Source of the DNA: Arthrinium phaeospermum
Taxonomy: Eukaryota > Ascomycota > Sordariomycetes > Amphisphaeriales > Apiosporaceae
DNA: 64,000 nt
Direction of reading: 5' to 3'
NCBI GenBank assembly: GCA_006503535.1
Contig: QYRS01000008.1
Span: 1,054,001-1,118,000 of the forward strand
The position numbers were made by a program, and so were the translations under genes. Under the pieces are notes generated by a model. The model made no database searches. It was not told the origin of the DNA and worked only from the letters and a program-made list of their open reading frames with translations. Each line of letters opens with the position of its first letter. The stretch's first letter is position 1. Positions 10,101-21,042 of this stretch are shown here, one piece after another.

Positions 10101-13100
10101 GGCTTGGTTCCATTCGATTGTTCTTCTGCGAGTCAATCATCCCAATCTTTCATTTCAACTGTGGCATCCAATCCTAGGCCAGACGGGTTGGTCTGTCGGG
10201 GCAGACGCGCTGGGCATCCTCGTCGATACACTTGTCGGTCAGGATCTCTTGGGCGATGGTACGTGAAGTAATAAGGGTCCAATCATGGGTACCCTAGACC
10301 TTTTACTTGCTTGCTTGCTTTTTTTTCCTTCCCTTTTTCTCCCTTCCCCCCTCTGGCGCTTTTTCCAGGGTGATTGTACGTACAGAAGAGGCTAATGTGC
10401 TGCAAGTCGCTAATCCTGGGCATGGGTTTTTGGAGACCAAAGACTGGGTGGGAGCCTGCCATTGACCTGCACCCCTCTTACCGCATCCCGCCTAGGCTCG
10501 GCCAGACGTTTGAGGGTCAAATGTCCATCAGGAAATGAAATGCCATCTGCATGGCATTTCTCTCGCGCGAGACTCTCGAGGTCAATCAATCCATCCCGCA
10601 GGCTCGCTTGCAATCGAGCCTCGAACGATTGAGGATGCGCATGCACTTCAACTTTCTTTTTCCGGCGGTGACAGTGATTTATCCCACGCGCCATGCAACC
10701 CTCACGAGATGCTAACTTTTCACGCATCACAGACTCTACCCGTCTTACAGAACTCAACTTGCGGTGATAATCCGGTAGCTTCATCTCAACACAAAACGTG
10801 CCCGTAGAATTTGGACGAATACATGCTTAGACCCCTCCCATTTCCTGCCGATCTGTCACCCACAGTGCTTGGCGCTTGTGCCCATTGCGGCTTGTTCGTC
10901 TGCCATAAGGTTTACCTGTGCATTACCACCTGTTAGATTATGTAGATGATGTACGTGTACTGCTTTCCATGCGATGGGCGGTGGCTTTTCCGAGAGGGCA
11001 ACGATGGCCAGTCGCTTCCGGTCTTGGCCTCACGTCGATGGCTGACCCCGTTGAGAACAACCCTCTTAACCCCCTTCTCCAAAAATGCCGAGAAGGCTTT
11101 CGTGGTCCGGCTTGCCCAATCAGTCCTCGCGGACATCAAACCATGGTCTGGCGCGCCCGACTCTGCCAGAGGTTGCGATGTACGGTAGCATCCAGGGTTG
11201 AAACGCAAGCACCACCATCTCGTTGGGGGATTGAAATGGGTAAGTGGGATCGATTCAATTATGTCATGACTCCACATGGCCGGTCGCCAATGCCGTTGAT
11301 TGGGATCTCTTGTTCACATCGTTCGACGGAAACCACTTCTTTTGTCCACATCAGAACACATAGCTAGTATGTCATTATGCATCTTGTCGGAGTCCTGTGG
11401 GATTGGGTATCGCTCCGGTCTGGTGGTTCGGCTTGCCTAACGTTTTCTCGGCTCACCCAAAAAACTGGACGCTGCACGTTTGCTAGGTTTTGAGGTGTGC
11501 GGCGGCCAGGGTGTACAGACGGTACCGAATTCTTTCGCTATTCCTGGCTATCCCCCAGCCAAGCCGTGACGGGATATGGTATGGTGGATGAAGGAATACA
11601 TCGGCCCTTCGGCACTTAGCGATTTTCAATTCAGGGTACTGTTCAGGGTCCTCCTATCCAACGACCCAGTCGTGCTTCAAGCCTTCCCAATTCATGCACA
11701 TTTAGATCATCGTTCCAGGGAAACCAAGGTGAGCGCTACCCTTGCTCGCCTTGCGCTACCTGGCGCCTCAATGCCGCTCGTTCCCAGGCTATCGAGCAGG
11801 CCGATTTGATTTGCCCGGCTCCGTCGCACCGCACGATTCCTCGCACAATGTACTGCCCTCATCACCGCCTCGTGACCTGTGTAAGCAGGGGGCGCGGGGC
11901 CCTGCGACACACGAGAGCCATACACCACACATGGAGGAGGGGTTGAGGGGCATCTGTCCAGTTCTGGGCGATCACCACTCCATGCCACTCCATGCCAGGC
12001 AGGAATCGTCCTTACTATGCTAACTTGTGGTAGTGGGCTGCCGACTAGCCGCAAATCTGGAGGCTTGGGCTTGACTCGATAGGACCGACAGCTTTGCGGA
12101 TAGCGACAAGATTGACAGCGCTGGCCCTTACCGCCCCCCGGCTTTTTGATAGGCAATTGGCTGTGTTTCGGCGCCTACTTAACCTGCTCACCCTGGATAC
12201 CGTATGACAAAAACGATAGCCGGATACCTGCAGCTTGCAGCTGTCCCACGGGTAACCGCAACCACCCAAAAACCCGAGCCTCCTAGAGGATGGAGGAGGA
12301 GCCTGTCACATCATCCCGGACGGCTGCACGGCGCCAACCCCGAGCGAGCGACATGACCACTATGGATTGTCGCTCTGTGGAAGAAAGAGGGAAAACTCCT
12401 CGCGACGTCTACACCGCCTGGCATCGCGCAAGCGCTCTCCCCCTCGGTACGCTGGTCCCCCCAATGACCATGCCACTCTCGAGCACTATGCGGTACAGGG
12501 TGTCGCCTTCTTCAGTAAGCATCTAGGGGGGAACATGCCAAGTCGTCTGTTCGGAGAGATTGAGGACGCACTAAGATGTCTCGTTATCTGCACTAGAAGC
12601 AACCAAAGCAGCTCCTATGCTGGCCCCGGCCACGACCAATTTTAGTTCACCAACCGCCGACATGGCCGGCCACGTCCATTATGTCGCTAGACTAGTTCAA
12701 CGTATGTACACGACAGTCCACTCGACGAAGTGGATTGTTCTGGAAACATCAACAAGACATGTCGTCGGTTGCTGTCTGTCCCAGGACAAACCACATTGCA
12801 GCTTCTAGTGCCATGCTGTCTTGGGTCGATAAAGTATATGGGGCACAACAAAGCATAAAATCGGCAAACCGGTGTACAAACTCAATCCCTACTCGCCCTG
12901 TCGCCGTGAGGTTTTCCTGGTATGCCATGAGATGTATACCTAGCTTTACTGGCATGCCTATGGGTAGACATATTTGTTTTGAATCGAAGCACGGTTTGTT
13001 GCCTGCCCACTGGTTCGTTAGTGTCCCCCTTGAGTAGAACCTATCTGCAGGACTAAGCTGGCCGAGAGCAAACGAACGACGCACGTTTGTCGTTCAATGT

Positions 13101-13510
13101 CTCGACGTCAAGATACGTGATTATATCCGATCGGGAAGCGCTTGAGGCGGTTGACCGTATTTCCAAATGGTCAGACCAAGGAATGGCTAGGGAAGGATCG
13201 GGGGTCCTCCCCACACTTCTACCAGCCAGATGACAACCTAGAAGCTTACCTGCTTGGCTACTCTGTCATGTACTCGCAGCCATTCCCAAAATAACGAGTC
13301 GCTGCCCCCACCCAACCCTTTGCGACTGGAGGGGACCTTATCGTCTGGGAGGCTTGGCGGAGCCCTAGGCTAATCCCTTTGCATGTACCACTACCTAGCA
13401 CGCCATTCCACTATATTCCATTATCGCATCACCGCGGGATTGGAGAACGACAGATAAAAAATTTTGCTACAGAATTGCAGATAAGAAGCGAAGTCGTCAA
13501 CAACCCATCT
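7112..13510. other. gene-poor region, no gene supported
   Basis: Over 6 kb without a convincing coding frame. Open frames reach 60-170 codons on both strands but lack codon bias, domains and coherent splice signals. The left end is the upstream region of the LRR gene. Visible structure: a perfect inverted repeat at 10537-10560 and homopolymer or tetranucleotide runs near 10308-10330. It could hold unannotated non-coding RNA or relics of dispersed elements. Confidence 0.5.
10537..10560. repeat. perfect inverted repeat, 10-bp arms
   Basis: The arms gaaatgccat and atggcatttc are exact reverse complements separated by four bases (ctgc). Transcribed, this would form a stable short hairpin. No gene is assigned on either side, so it is not obviously a terminator. 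Confidence 0.6.
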
Positions 13511-13609
13511 GGTCGATTAGCTCAGTTGGTTAGAGCGTCGTACTAATATTCTCTCTTATGAGAATACTAAGTAATGCGAAGGCCATGAGTTCAAGCCTCA
13601 TATTGACCA
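13511..13609 (+). tRNA. tRNA-Ile (anticodon AAU) with intron
   Basis: All arms fold. The acceptor ggtcgat pairs with attgacc (one G-T pair). The D-stem is gctc/gagc, the anticodon stem tcgta/tgcga and the T-stem atgag/ctcat with loop ttcaagc. The discriminator base is A at 13609. The anticodon loop reads c-t-AAT-a, with anticodon 13545-13547. A 25-base intron (13549-13573) sits at the canonical position between bases 37 and 38, leaving a 74-base mature tRNA. A T-run at 13635-13640 can serve as the polymerase III terminator. The T-stem departs from the common fungal tRNA-Ile form, but both sides have changed so pairing is kept, which suggests a functional gene. Confidence 0.93.
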
Positions 13610-16600
13610 ACAAAATCCGTTCCAGTACGGAATCTTTTTTGTGCGTGGTTTCGGTGGTGCGCACAACGGTACTGACGAACCCCTACTTCCTTGCCTCTAT
13701 CTCTCACTTGCATATGACGTGATGGTTTCCGCTATTGCTGTCTACCAGGCGACATTCCAATGCGGAATCACCTATGTGCGACTTGTGCGTATTTCTTTTT
13801 TTGATAGATGCCAAACAAGAATTATTAACTCCGACGGAGATATTGCTACAAGAATCCGAGTGAAAGCCCTCCCCCACCCTTTCGTGCATGGCGGTCAGTA
13901 GCCAATGAGCGACACCGACTTTTTGCCTCTTTAGGAAACCGTTTCACAATTCCTTCCCCCCACCACCCAATGAACTCGCCTAACTGTACATAAGACGGCT
14001 GCAATCGCGTGGGGTCTGAGTATAAGTCAAACATTTCTCGGTAAGATGTTTACAGGAGTATACACACGGGGTCACGTCTAGAGCGACAACAGGGTTGAGG
14101 TGCTTGTGTCGCGGTCACCAGGACGTCACCAAGTAGGTATCTAAACCTGGTGGCGGCCATGTACTGTACCTGCTTGAGACGAGGACAGCCGCGTAAGAGG
14201 TTTCCGTGGACGAGCCGATGAACCGCCACGGTCATCCAACTCCGCTCTCACAGAGCACACCGGCGGGAAGAGGTATGGTCTCGGCTGGCTGGCTGGCTAT
14301 ATGCTTCATCAGGCCACGGGCCGTTGCGAACATCACGGCAGATGCATGGCGCCACCATGCGTTCGTGTGGGCTTCCGTTGCTATGTTGTGGGACGCATGC
14401 TGGCGCCTCGCCAGCAGAGCGTCCCTGCGAGACAATGTGATGAGATGCATGCCTACTTCACATCAGATGGCAGGTATAGTAAATTCACTAATATAGAGTG
14501 GCTGCGAAGCGGTCGGTCTGTTGTTCAGCCTCACCCTGCTCCCCGCCGTTCAAAATCTTAGGTCGGTCAACCTCCTCCGTTTCGGCATTGACAGCAAAGA
14601 TACTAAGAGCTCCCACGCCTATTTTCGACTGCCGGCCTAGGGCAGCCAACCTTGAACCCTGAACATCAGATCCATCGGACCACGAACGAATGGTGAGTGC
14701 GCTTGTAGAACATAACATTTCCCAACGCCCCTTGGCTGTGCTACGGTTTAATTTCCGTTGTCGGCGAGGACGTTGTTACACGAGATGTGCATGATATTGC
14801 GAATGGGCGTTGGGTGGCATAGGTTTTGCGAAGACTGCATAAGCATCGCGCGAGCGCTCACCTTCTCGCTCGCTCTCACCGAATGTTGTGGGCAGACCCT
14901 TCAGTATTGGGATCGGCAACGATGCCGACGTTGCTCGCTTACGATAATGCACAACACGCCGGATCTAATCTCACCGTTGCAACTCTTCTAATTTTTTCCT
15001 TTATCGAGATCTGATCGAATCCAATCCGTAAGTTAGCTAACTCACGGTACATATGCCCTACTTACTTTTTGGGATTTAGCGTGGCTGGCAGTTAAGAGTG
15101 GGACCACGTTTTCTTCTAAATGAGGCATACGGCATCTTGTCAATGCGAAGAGGGTAAAAGGATCTGGTAAGAAGAGCTGCCCCATAAGCCATGCAGAAGA
15201 AGAAGAAAACCCAGTGCCGTAGAAGCAACAGTTGGAGATGAGGCTGACTGACCGCCCGCACCCGTTGCAACGGCTGGATTACTGCCGCCCACAATCTGCT
15301 GCATTGCATTGCCTATTCCATCCACTCGTACTCTTGCTGCAAACCAAACCAAACCAAACCATTGATCCTTCCCTCGGCTTGACCATGGGCCGACTGCCCC
15401 CAAACTCAATTGTTACTTCCTTGGAATTCCTTTACAGAAAAAGCAGACGTGCGTAGAGCACGGGTATCCATTCAGCCAGCCGACCCCTCACCTGCCCCAT
15501 CAGAGAGGCTATTTCCAGCGCATTGCTCACCTATAGATTGATGGTTGGCTATGGGTCGGCCAAATACATGAAGTTAGTATGGCGGGGAGGGCGCTCAGGG
15601 AGAGGGGCGCTCACTGCTTACATGTGGAATCGCTGGGTCCTCTATAGCCCCGGAACTCGCCTTCGCCAGCCAATCACCGCCGCCCGAGATCCTCCCCAAT
15701 ACCCGTTGCCAAGAACTGTAGGTCGATGTTCTACCAGTTCTGACAGGAAACTTATTCTGTGGACTTATGACGTACTTGTTTACTTGCTTTCCCACAACAG
15801 CCTTGCTTCGACCCTTTGGAGAAGCAAGGGACGCACCTGTGTCGTGCTTATGCGTCTGCGCTTTGGGGGAGGGGGAGGGAGGGTCTTGTTCACGATAAAC
15901 CTTGTTTCTCGATCGGCGCTGACACATAAAATAAAAAGACGACCAACGAACAACATCAGTCGGGGGGCAGACCAGCCCGCCGCCAGGTACTGCGCCTACA
16001 CGTACGGGAACCAAAACCCACCCTCGCGACTACCATTCACTAAAGTAGCCGAAGCTGAACCTCACTCCGTCATGACAACCCCCCGTTTTGACGTTTCACG
16101 AGTCGCCGAACCGCCAAGGCTCCTGTCGCAGCCATACAGACCACATCCACCCGTTGCAGCCTCGCCATATGCATATGCTATAGGCGCAAGCGGTGAAAAT
16201 CTTGTTCGTCCCTTCTTCGAAATCTTTGCTTAGCATGAACCCCTCCTCCTTATCCTTCCTTATTCCTTTCTTTCCGAATGCCGAGGTCACGGATGGGGAT
16301 ATGCCAGCTCAAAGGGGGCCCCTCTCTCCCTCCTCGTTCATCCATGTATCGGTACGGGTCGGGAACTTACCGATCTGTACTGGGGGGCTGGCTGCTGGCT
16401 ACGTGTAGAAGGGACGGGGAGACGGTATGGCACTGATCCCTGGAGAGCGTTCCAATGGCGCCAACGGGGGCGCGCCTCGGACCGAACTAACGTCGAGTTT
16501 CCTGTTCTTCCGACCTCAGTTGAGTTCTTCAACCTTCCAGCTCGCGGTTTTGGGTCCGAGCCACGTATCCCAGGCTGCTATACAGCACATATCACCGCTA

Positions 16601-17156
16601 GTATAGGGTGTGACTGATTGTTTACCAGCCTGGCTATTGGCTGAGATCTGTGGTGAGGCTTCTGATCAAAGGGGGGCCGGTGTGCTTGTTATCACGATGA
16701 TTGGATTATCCCGCAGAGCAACAAGATCGGCAGATCCGATGTTGCATCCAGGATTCCGACCCCCTGGGCTCCTGCTCCGTAACGCCAATGACAGACCGCC
16801 AGGCTGGACCCCGTAGGCAAGGTAAGTCCCTCGCATCTCAGTGCGACAGGTTCGCGAGGTCGCGTGACGGCGGTTGTGGCTTCGGTGACAGCAACCAGCC
16901 ATCACGTGCTAATTCGAACCACCGGTGATCTGGGGCGCATCATCCCTTGCGTTCACCGTTGATCACAAATCAATTGTAATTCTAGTTACAGATATCGACA
17001 ACCAAAGTAAACATGCATACGCAGAACTTAGCCGTCAGGAAGACATATCTTTCTCGCCCGTAGAACCAATGTTTTCGCTCTCCAAGGAACGCAGCTCACC
17101 GTCTATTTTCTTTTGCCGCCCCTTAGTCGTCCGTCACCGCCCTCGGACAAGGTAGG
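13610..17156. other. gene-poor region downstream of tRNA-Ile
   Basis: Apart from the tRNA terminator and an (aaacc)4 tract at 15341-15360, nothing is recognised. The largest frame (from 15541, plus, about 230 codons) has no domain or codon bias and is not called. The right end approaches the decayed 3' end of the sulfotransferase pseudogene. Confidence 0.5.
15341..15360. repeat. (aaacc)4 microsatellite
   Basis: Four exact copies of a five-base unit in a non-coding stretch. Confidence 0.8.
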
Positions 17157-18652
17157 CTAGCTGATCTGAGTCCTTGATTTGTTATGCCTTCTCGACTCTT
17201 CTGTGTTTGAATCCAGCCAGTCATCGGCTCGCGGGTGAGGGACGTCGGTAGCTGGCGTCGGCAAACCCAAGTCCTTGCATAGCGGCGCCCAACTCGTGCC
17301 GGGCCTGTCTGTATTCGAAGAGCTTCTGTGCTCGATGTGCGGCCGCGTCTTTGACGACCTGGTTGTGCTTCTGGTAGAGCGCCAGACCATGCTGGAGGAA
17401 GTCGTTGGACCCGGGTTTTGCATCAATGGTTTTGAATCATGAAGGTGGGCAGCGTGCTGATCCGCTGCTGGTTCTGGAAGCTACGGATCTCGATCATGCA
17501 CAGCTCAGGTGTAAAGGGCATTAGGGGAACTAGAAGATAAAGCACGAGAAATAAATACTGAACGGGAAGTGTCAAGGGACTCCCTACAAAACGGCCCAGG
17601 CAATGACCCTGTCGTGGCAATTTGCGAAGTAAAGCATGATTCTCGCCAGGAAGCGAATAGAGGGGGTTACTGGTTCAACGAAAACTCTCTGCTACCAAGT
17701 ATTTGCTACTATGGATGATATCTGAGACTTACTAGCAGTGCTGATGGTACTTCGCAGCCAGGCGATACATATCGTTCGACCAGTGATCGTGTTGGGCATG
17801 GCCGGGTATCAAAGTCGACATCATCGAGTCGTACCACTTCTGCTCGTATTCGCATGCGATTAAGATCAATGCTGCGTCTGGGTATGCCTCGATGAGCTCT
17901 TCGGGGAAGATTGCGGCTAGGTAATCTGCCAACCCCTTTTCTCGTACACCACCCGGGCTGGTATCATTGCTATGACTCTCAGCGAACGAGCAAAGCAGCC
18001 CCCCTTTCGTGCCGGTCTGAAAAGACTCATGTCTGACCCGGCTTCTACAACGAGAAGCAGTTTCGAGAAGGGGGTGGCAGTCGACCAATACGGCCAGAGC
18101 GGCTTCTTCCTCGAACGACACACACACACTCGTGCGTGGCCCCTTATTACCGCTTGCTATCCTAAAGGCCCGCCCCCTTTTGCCTTGCCATGCAAAAGGT
18201 CGATGTGAGTGAGTGAAAGAGACACCCGCCTACCTCATACTCGTCCAGAGTTCTGTCAAACTCCTCGCGTCCTCAAGGCGCGCCTCCCTCGAACCCGGCT
18301 TCAATCTTCTCGGACCACAGTGGCGCATGTTGGTTCTTGCCTGCCTCGCGCATTTGGTAGATTGGCGAGATGCCCAGCTGTACCACTTCTGCAAGAGCTG
18401 AAAGGGAGAGGTTCTCGTGTCAGTCGAGAGGTTTACAGATGTTTACAGCCATGGTTCTCCACATAGAGTCATCAAGGGGTCAGCAGTCTACATGCTTACC
18501 TTGAGTTCCGGTATGGAGTAAGCCCAGGCCGAGTACTTTAATATTGAACTGTTCGATGTCCCCCAAAGAGGCGGCGGGACGTCTTGAGGTTGTTGGATTA
18601 ACAAGCAAGGGGATGTTATCTCGCAGGCTTCTGACTGCTTTCTCTTCGGGGC
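17157..18652 (-). pseudogene. sulfotransferase-family (Sulfotransfer_4-like) pseudogene
   Basis: Pieces of a fungal P-loop sulfotransferase-like protein appear in order on the minus strand. A piece ending at 18500 reads VLGLGLLHTGTQ (degenerate P-loop). After a good intron (gtaagc...ctttcag, 18398-18499), exon 18234-18397 reads LGISPIYQMREAGKNQHAPL and later GREEFDRTLDEYE. Then come AAIFPEELIEAYPDA and KWYDSMMSTL (17732-17935), DFLQHGLALYQKHN (about 17310-17425) and WAPLCKDLGLPTPATD with PRADDWL (about 17195-17290). The gene is broken. An in-frame TGA (18275-18273, one transition from TGG or CGA) interrupts the second exon. The last two blocks lie in different frames, so there is a frameshift near 17300. 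No initiator Met is visible before a TGA just upstream of the first block. Family members are thought to act on small molecules, but this copy should be non-functional. Confidence 0.82.
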
Positions 18653-19141
18653 TACCTCCTCACCAAACCAAGTGAAGTTTCCCGTATAAACGCAAACAGT
18701 GGCTATAAGTGTCAGCTGGATGCTTGATAAGACGACATCACCACTGCCAAGTGCTGTTACATCAGGAAGAGACTGTGTTAAGCGGGCGACTTAGATGAAT
18801 TTGGCAGCTTGCCCGCATGAATCCTTTTCGAAGGAAGAGATCTGCCAACGCAATGTTAAGCACAGTTCCAAGAACATAAAGCGAGGCTTTGCAAGTAGCA
18901 CTTTTTTTCTTCAATGCGAGACGTTAATTACTACTAGCGGAGAAGGTTGCTCCTGGGTGGACGCAGTTGGCTCCCGTGAATTGCAGTGCGGTTAGTCCAT
19001 ATATCATACGCAAGATCTATACAATAATGTACACATTTTTTTTTGTTGTAGCAGGAGAGCCTAAGGTATTGTACATAGATGCTAAACAGCATAGCGCCGT
19101 GTCATACTGACTACGCCACTCCATACAATACATTCGGTTAT
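18653..19141. other. intergenic, 3' side of mitochondrial protein gene
   Basis: About 490 bases with no coding frame of note. The lost 5' end of the sulfotransferase relic would lie at its left edge, and the 3' untranslated region of the next minus-strand gene at its right edge (an A/T-rich run near 19020-19070). Confidence 0.55.
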
Positions 19142-20194
19142 CTACCGACCTCTCGCCTCCAAGTGAGCATACTTAGGATCCGACTCGATCCGGACGATCC
19201 TGTCCAGGGCTCGTCCATCCTCCAGTGCATACCCCTTGACGATATCCAGCTTGTACTTGCCACCCTTGATCTCGACCGGGGCAAAGCCCTCTCCGGTCAG
19301 ACCCCGGCGGATGGCCGAAAAGAACTGGCCCATGGCCCAGGCGCCGTCGCGGAACGGCGCGGTCATGAGGTGGTCCTTGTTGTACTGCATCTGCTCCTTC
19401 TTGCGCTTCTCCCACTCCCGGCCCATGCGCATCTTCTCGATCTCCGTGGGCTCCGCCTTCTTGGGGTGGAAGAGACGGGTCTTCATGACGATCTCGTTGG
19501 GCTCCACCACCATCCTCTTCAGGGGGAAGCCGGGAATCGGGGTCAGCCGCCGCACCAAGACCTCGAGCTGCACCTTGTGGGAGACGGAGCTGCTTCCAGC
19601 CACCAGACCGGGGCGCGCGCCTCCTCCTCCTGGCTTGCCGGCCGAGGGGAGCACCCGGATCAGGCGGACGACGTGGGCGGGCATGAGGGCAAAGTTGGTG
19701 CCCAGGAGCGCCAGCATGACGGCCACGGCGCTGAAGGCGTACGGGATCCATTCGCCGAGCCCCGGGGGCGGGTTGTAGACGTTGTAGTAGAGGTTGACGA
19801 TGGCGCCGCCGATGCAGACGAAGCCGGCCGCGTAGCTCGAGGCGAGGAACATGCGCTGCGGCGCCGCTTCGAAGAGGGTGGCGCCATGCTTGTTCTGGGC
19901 GAGCCGCAGGCCGTACGACGAGAACGGGAGGTTGGCCGCTCCTCCTCCTACCGCGCGGGGAGCCGGCGGTATTTTGGGGGTCGCATGCTTGCCTCTGTCG
20001 GTGGCTTGGCTGAGAAGCTGCCGCGTTGTCGAGAGGAACCTCTTGCTCAGGGGGGTTCGTATCGCCGCCGGCGTCAGGGGTGTGGTGCTCGAGGTGAAGA
20101 AGGCCTGTCGCATCGTGGGCTGCTTAAGCGAGCTTCGCATCAGCAGGACGACGGGGTGGGTGAAACCCCGGCATATTGAGGTGGGAGCTGTCAT
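19142..20194 (-). CDS. mitochondrial two-TM protein, TMEM223-like architecture
   Basis: An intronless frame of 350 residues with strong C/G-ending codon use. The first 60-70 residues are basic, rich in Ser/Thr/Arg and free of acidic residues, with KRFLSTTRQL near 51-60, as in a mitochondrial presequence. Two hydrophobic spans follow (about 116-137 and 150-172), separated by a Pro/Gly loop (YNPPPGLGEW). A soluble C-terminal domain then contains repeated beta-prone segments and a charged helix (EIEKMRMGREWEKRKKEQ). This layout of presequence, two TM helices and a matrix domain resembles TMEM223/TMEM70-type respiratory-complex biogenesis factors. That link rests on architecture only, so the assignment is tentative. 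The gene diverges from PDX1 across 848 bp, so the two promoters share one intergenic region. Confidence 0.78.
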   Translation of the reverse strand: MTAPTSICRGFTHPVVLLMRSSLKQPTMRQAFFTSSTTPLTPAAIRTPLSKRFLSTTRQLLSQATDRGKHATPKIPPAPRAVGGGAANLPFSSYGLRLAQNKHGATLFEAAPQRMFLASSYAAGFVCIGGAIVNLYYNVYNPPPGLGEWIPYAFSAVAVMLALLGTNFALMPAHVVRLIRVLPSAGKPGGGGARPGLVAGSSSVSHKVQLEVLVRRLTPIPGFPLKRMVVEPNEIVMKTRLFHPKKAEPTEIEKMRMGREWEKRKKEQMQYNKDHLMTAPFRDGAWAMGQFFSAIRRGLTGEGFAPVEIKGGKYKLDIVKGYALEDGRALDRIVRIESDPKYAHLEARGR

Positions 20195-21042
20195 CGGGCT
20201 CCAGGTACCGGATCATACGCAAATCGCATACCCCGGGTTTGGTGTAGGGCCGCAATGGATCAAGATGCAGTTTAGTGCCGGGCAGCTTGGAGAGCTTCAA
20301 GATTTGGACTGAGCATCACGAAAAAGTTCCACAGGCGTGTCGGGGTACCGGCGGAACTTTCCGGCGTCCGATGTGTCAATAGGCATTGTTCAAGACCAAT
20401 TAATACGGAGGATTACAAGTAAAGAGAATACAATTGAAGAGGTTGCATTTATTTATTATAATATAGAACATAGGACTATATACTTGTAAACATATACTCT
20501 TATTAAAATCAATTGACGAGGTATAAGGAATCGGAGTACCTGTCTACACAAGGCAGGTTGCCCGCGTTATCAGTGCCTTTGGCCAAGTTGGTGTTTAAAA
20601 ACTTACCAACATACCGGGTCCCTAGATTTCGATAAGCTATTTCTGGGCAGTGGTACAGTATAGAGCACACCGCACACAGCCAACCCTTTAGCATTGGGCA
20701 CTCATGACTTATCCAGACATTCCGCAGGTCCGTATAACATGTAAGTATAATGGCTTTAGAACTCCCTGTATTATACATTCTGGTTTCCTTGGTTGGAAGC
20801 GAGTTGTGAGCATGAACGGGGGTGGATAATTTAAAAAGGCTGTACGGCCATCGGCAGAGGCCGGAGCCGCTGTCCCCAACAAGCTCTAGGCAATTTTTTG
20901 GTGAGCTGACTTGGCTAAGCTCCTGCAGCTCCGACAATTGCATTGGCGTACCTCTCCAATCTCAAAATATTAAAAAAGCTCAATTGAGGTCGCCAGCTTG
21001 TCCGACACATCCCTCAACCGGAGTGCACCCCGCAAAGAAGAC
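20195..21042. promoter_or_regulatory. divergent intergenic region with AT-rich insert
   Basis: This is the shared 5' region of the mitochondrial protein gene (minus) and PDX1 (plus). Around 20395-20520 it turns AT-rich, with tracts such as tttatttattataatata, unlike the flanking DNA. A 144-codon frame (20509-20943, minus) is open but has no recognisable domain. The AT-rich part may be a decayed insertion. Confidence 0.5.

Noticed and set aside
10410..10784. 124-codon minus-strand frame
   Set aside because: Open but with no domain or codon bias, and it contains a palindrome; not enough to call a gene.
15523..16233. 236-codon plus-strand frame
   Set aside because: The true first ATG is at 15541. 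No domain, no codon bias and no splice context; treated as chance.
19079..20179. 366-codon plus-strand open frame
   Set aside because: It lies antisense to the mitochondrial protein gene. The Gly/Arg/His-rich composition is typical of a shadow frame of a GC-biased gene.
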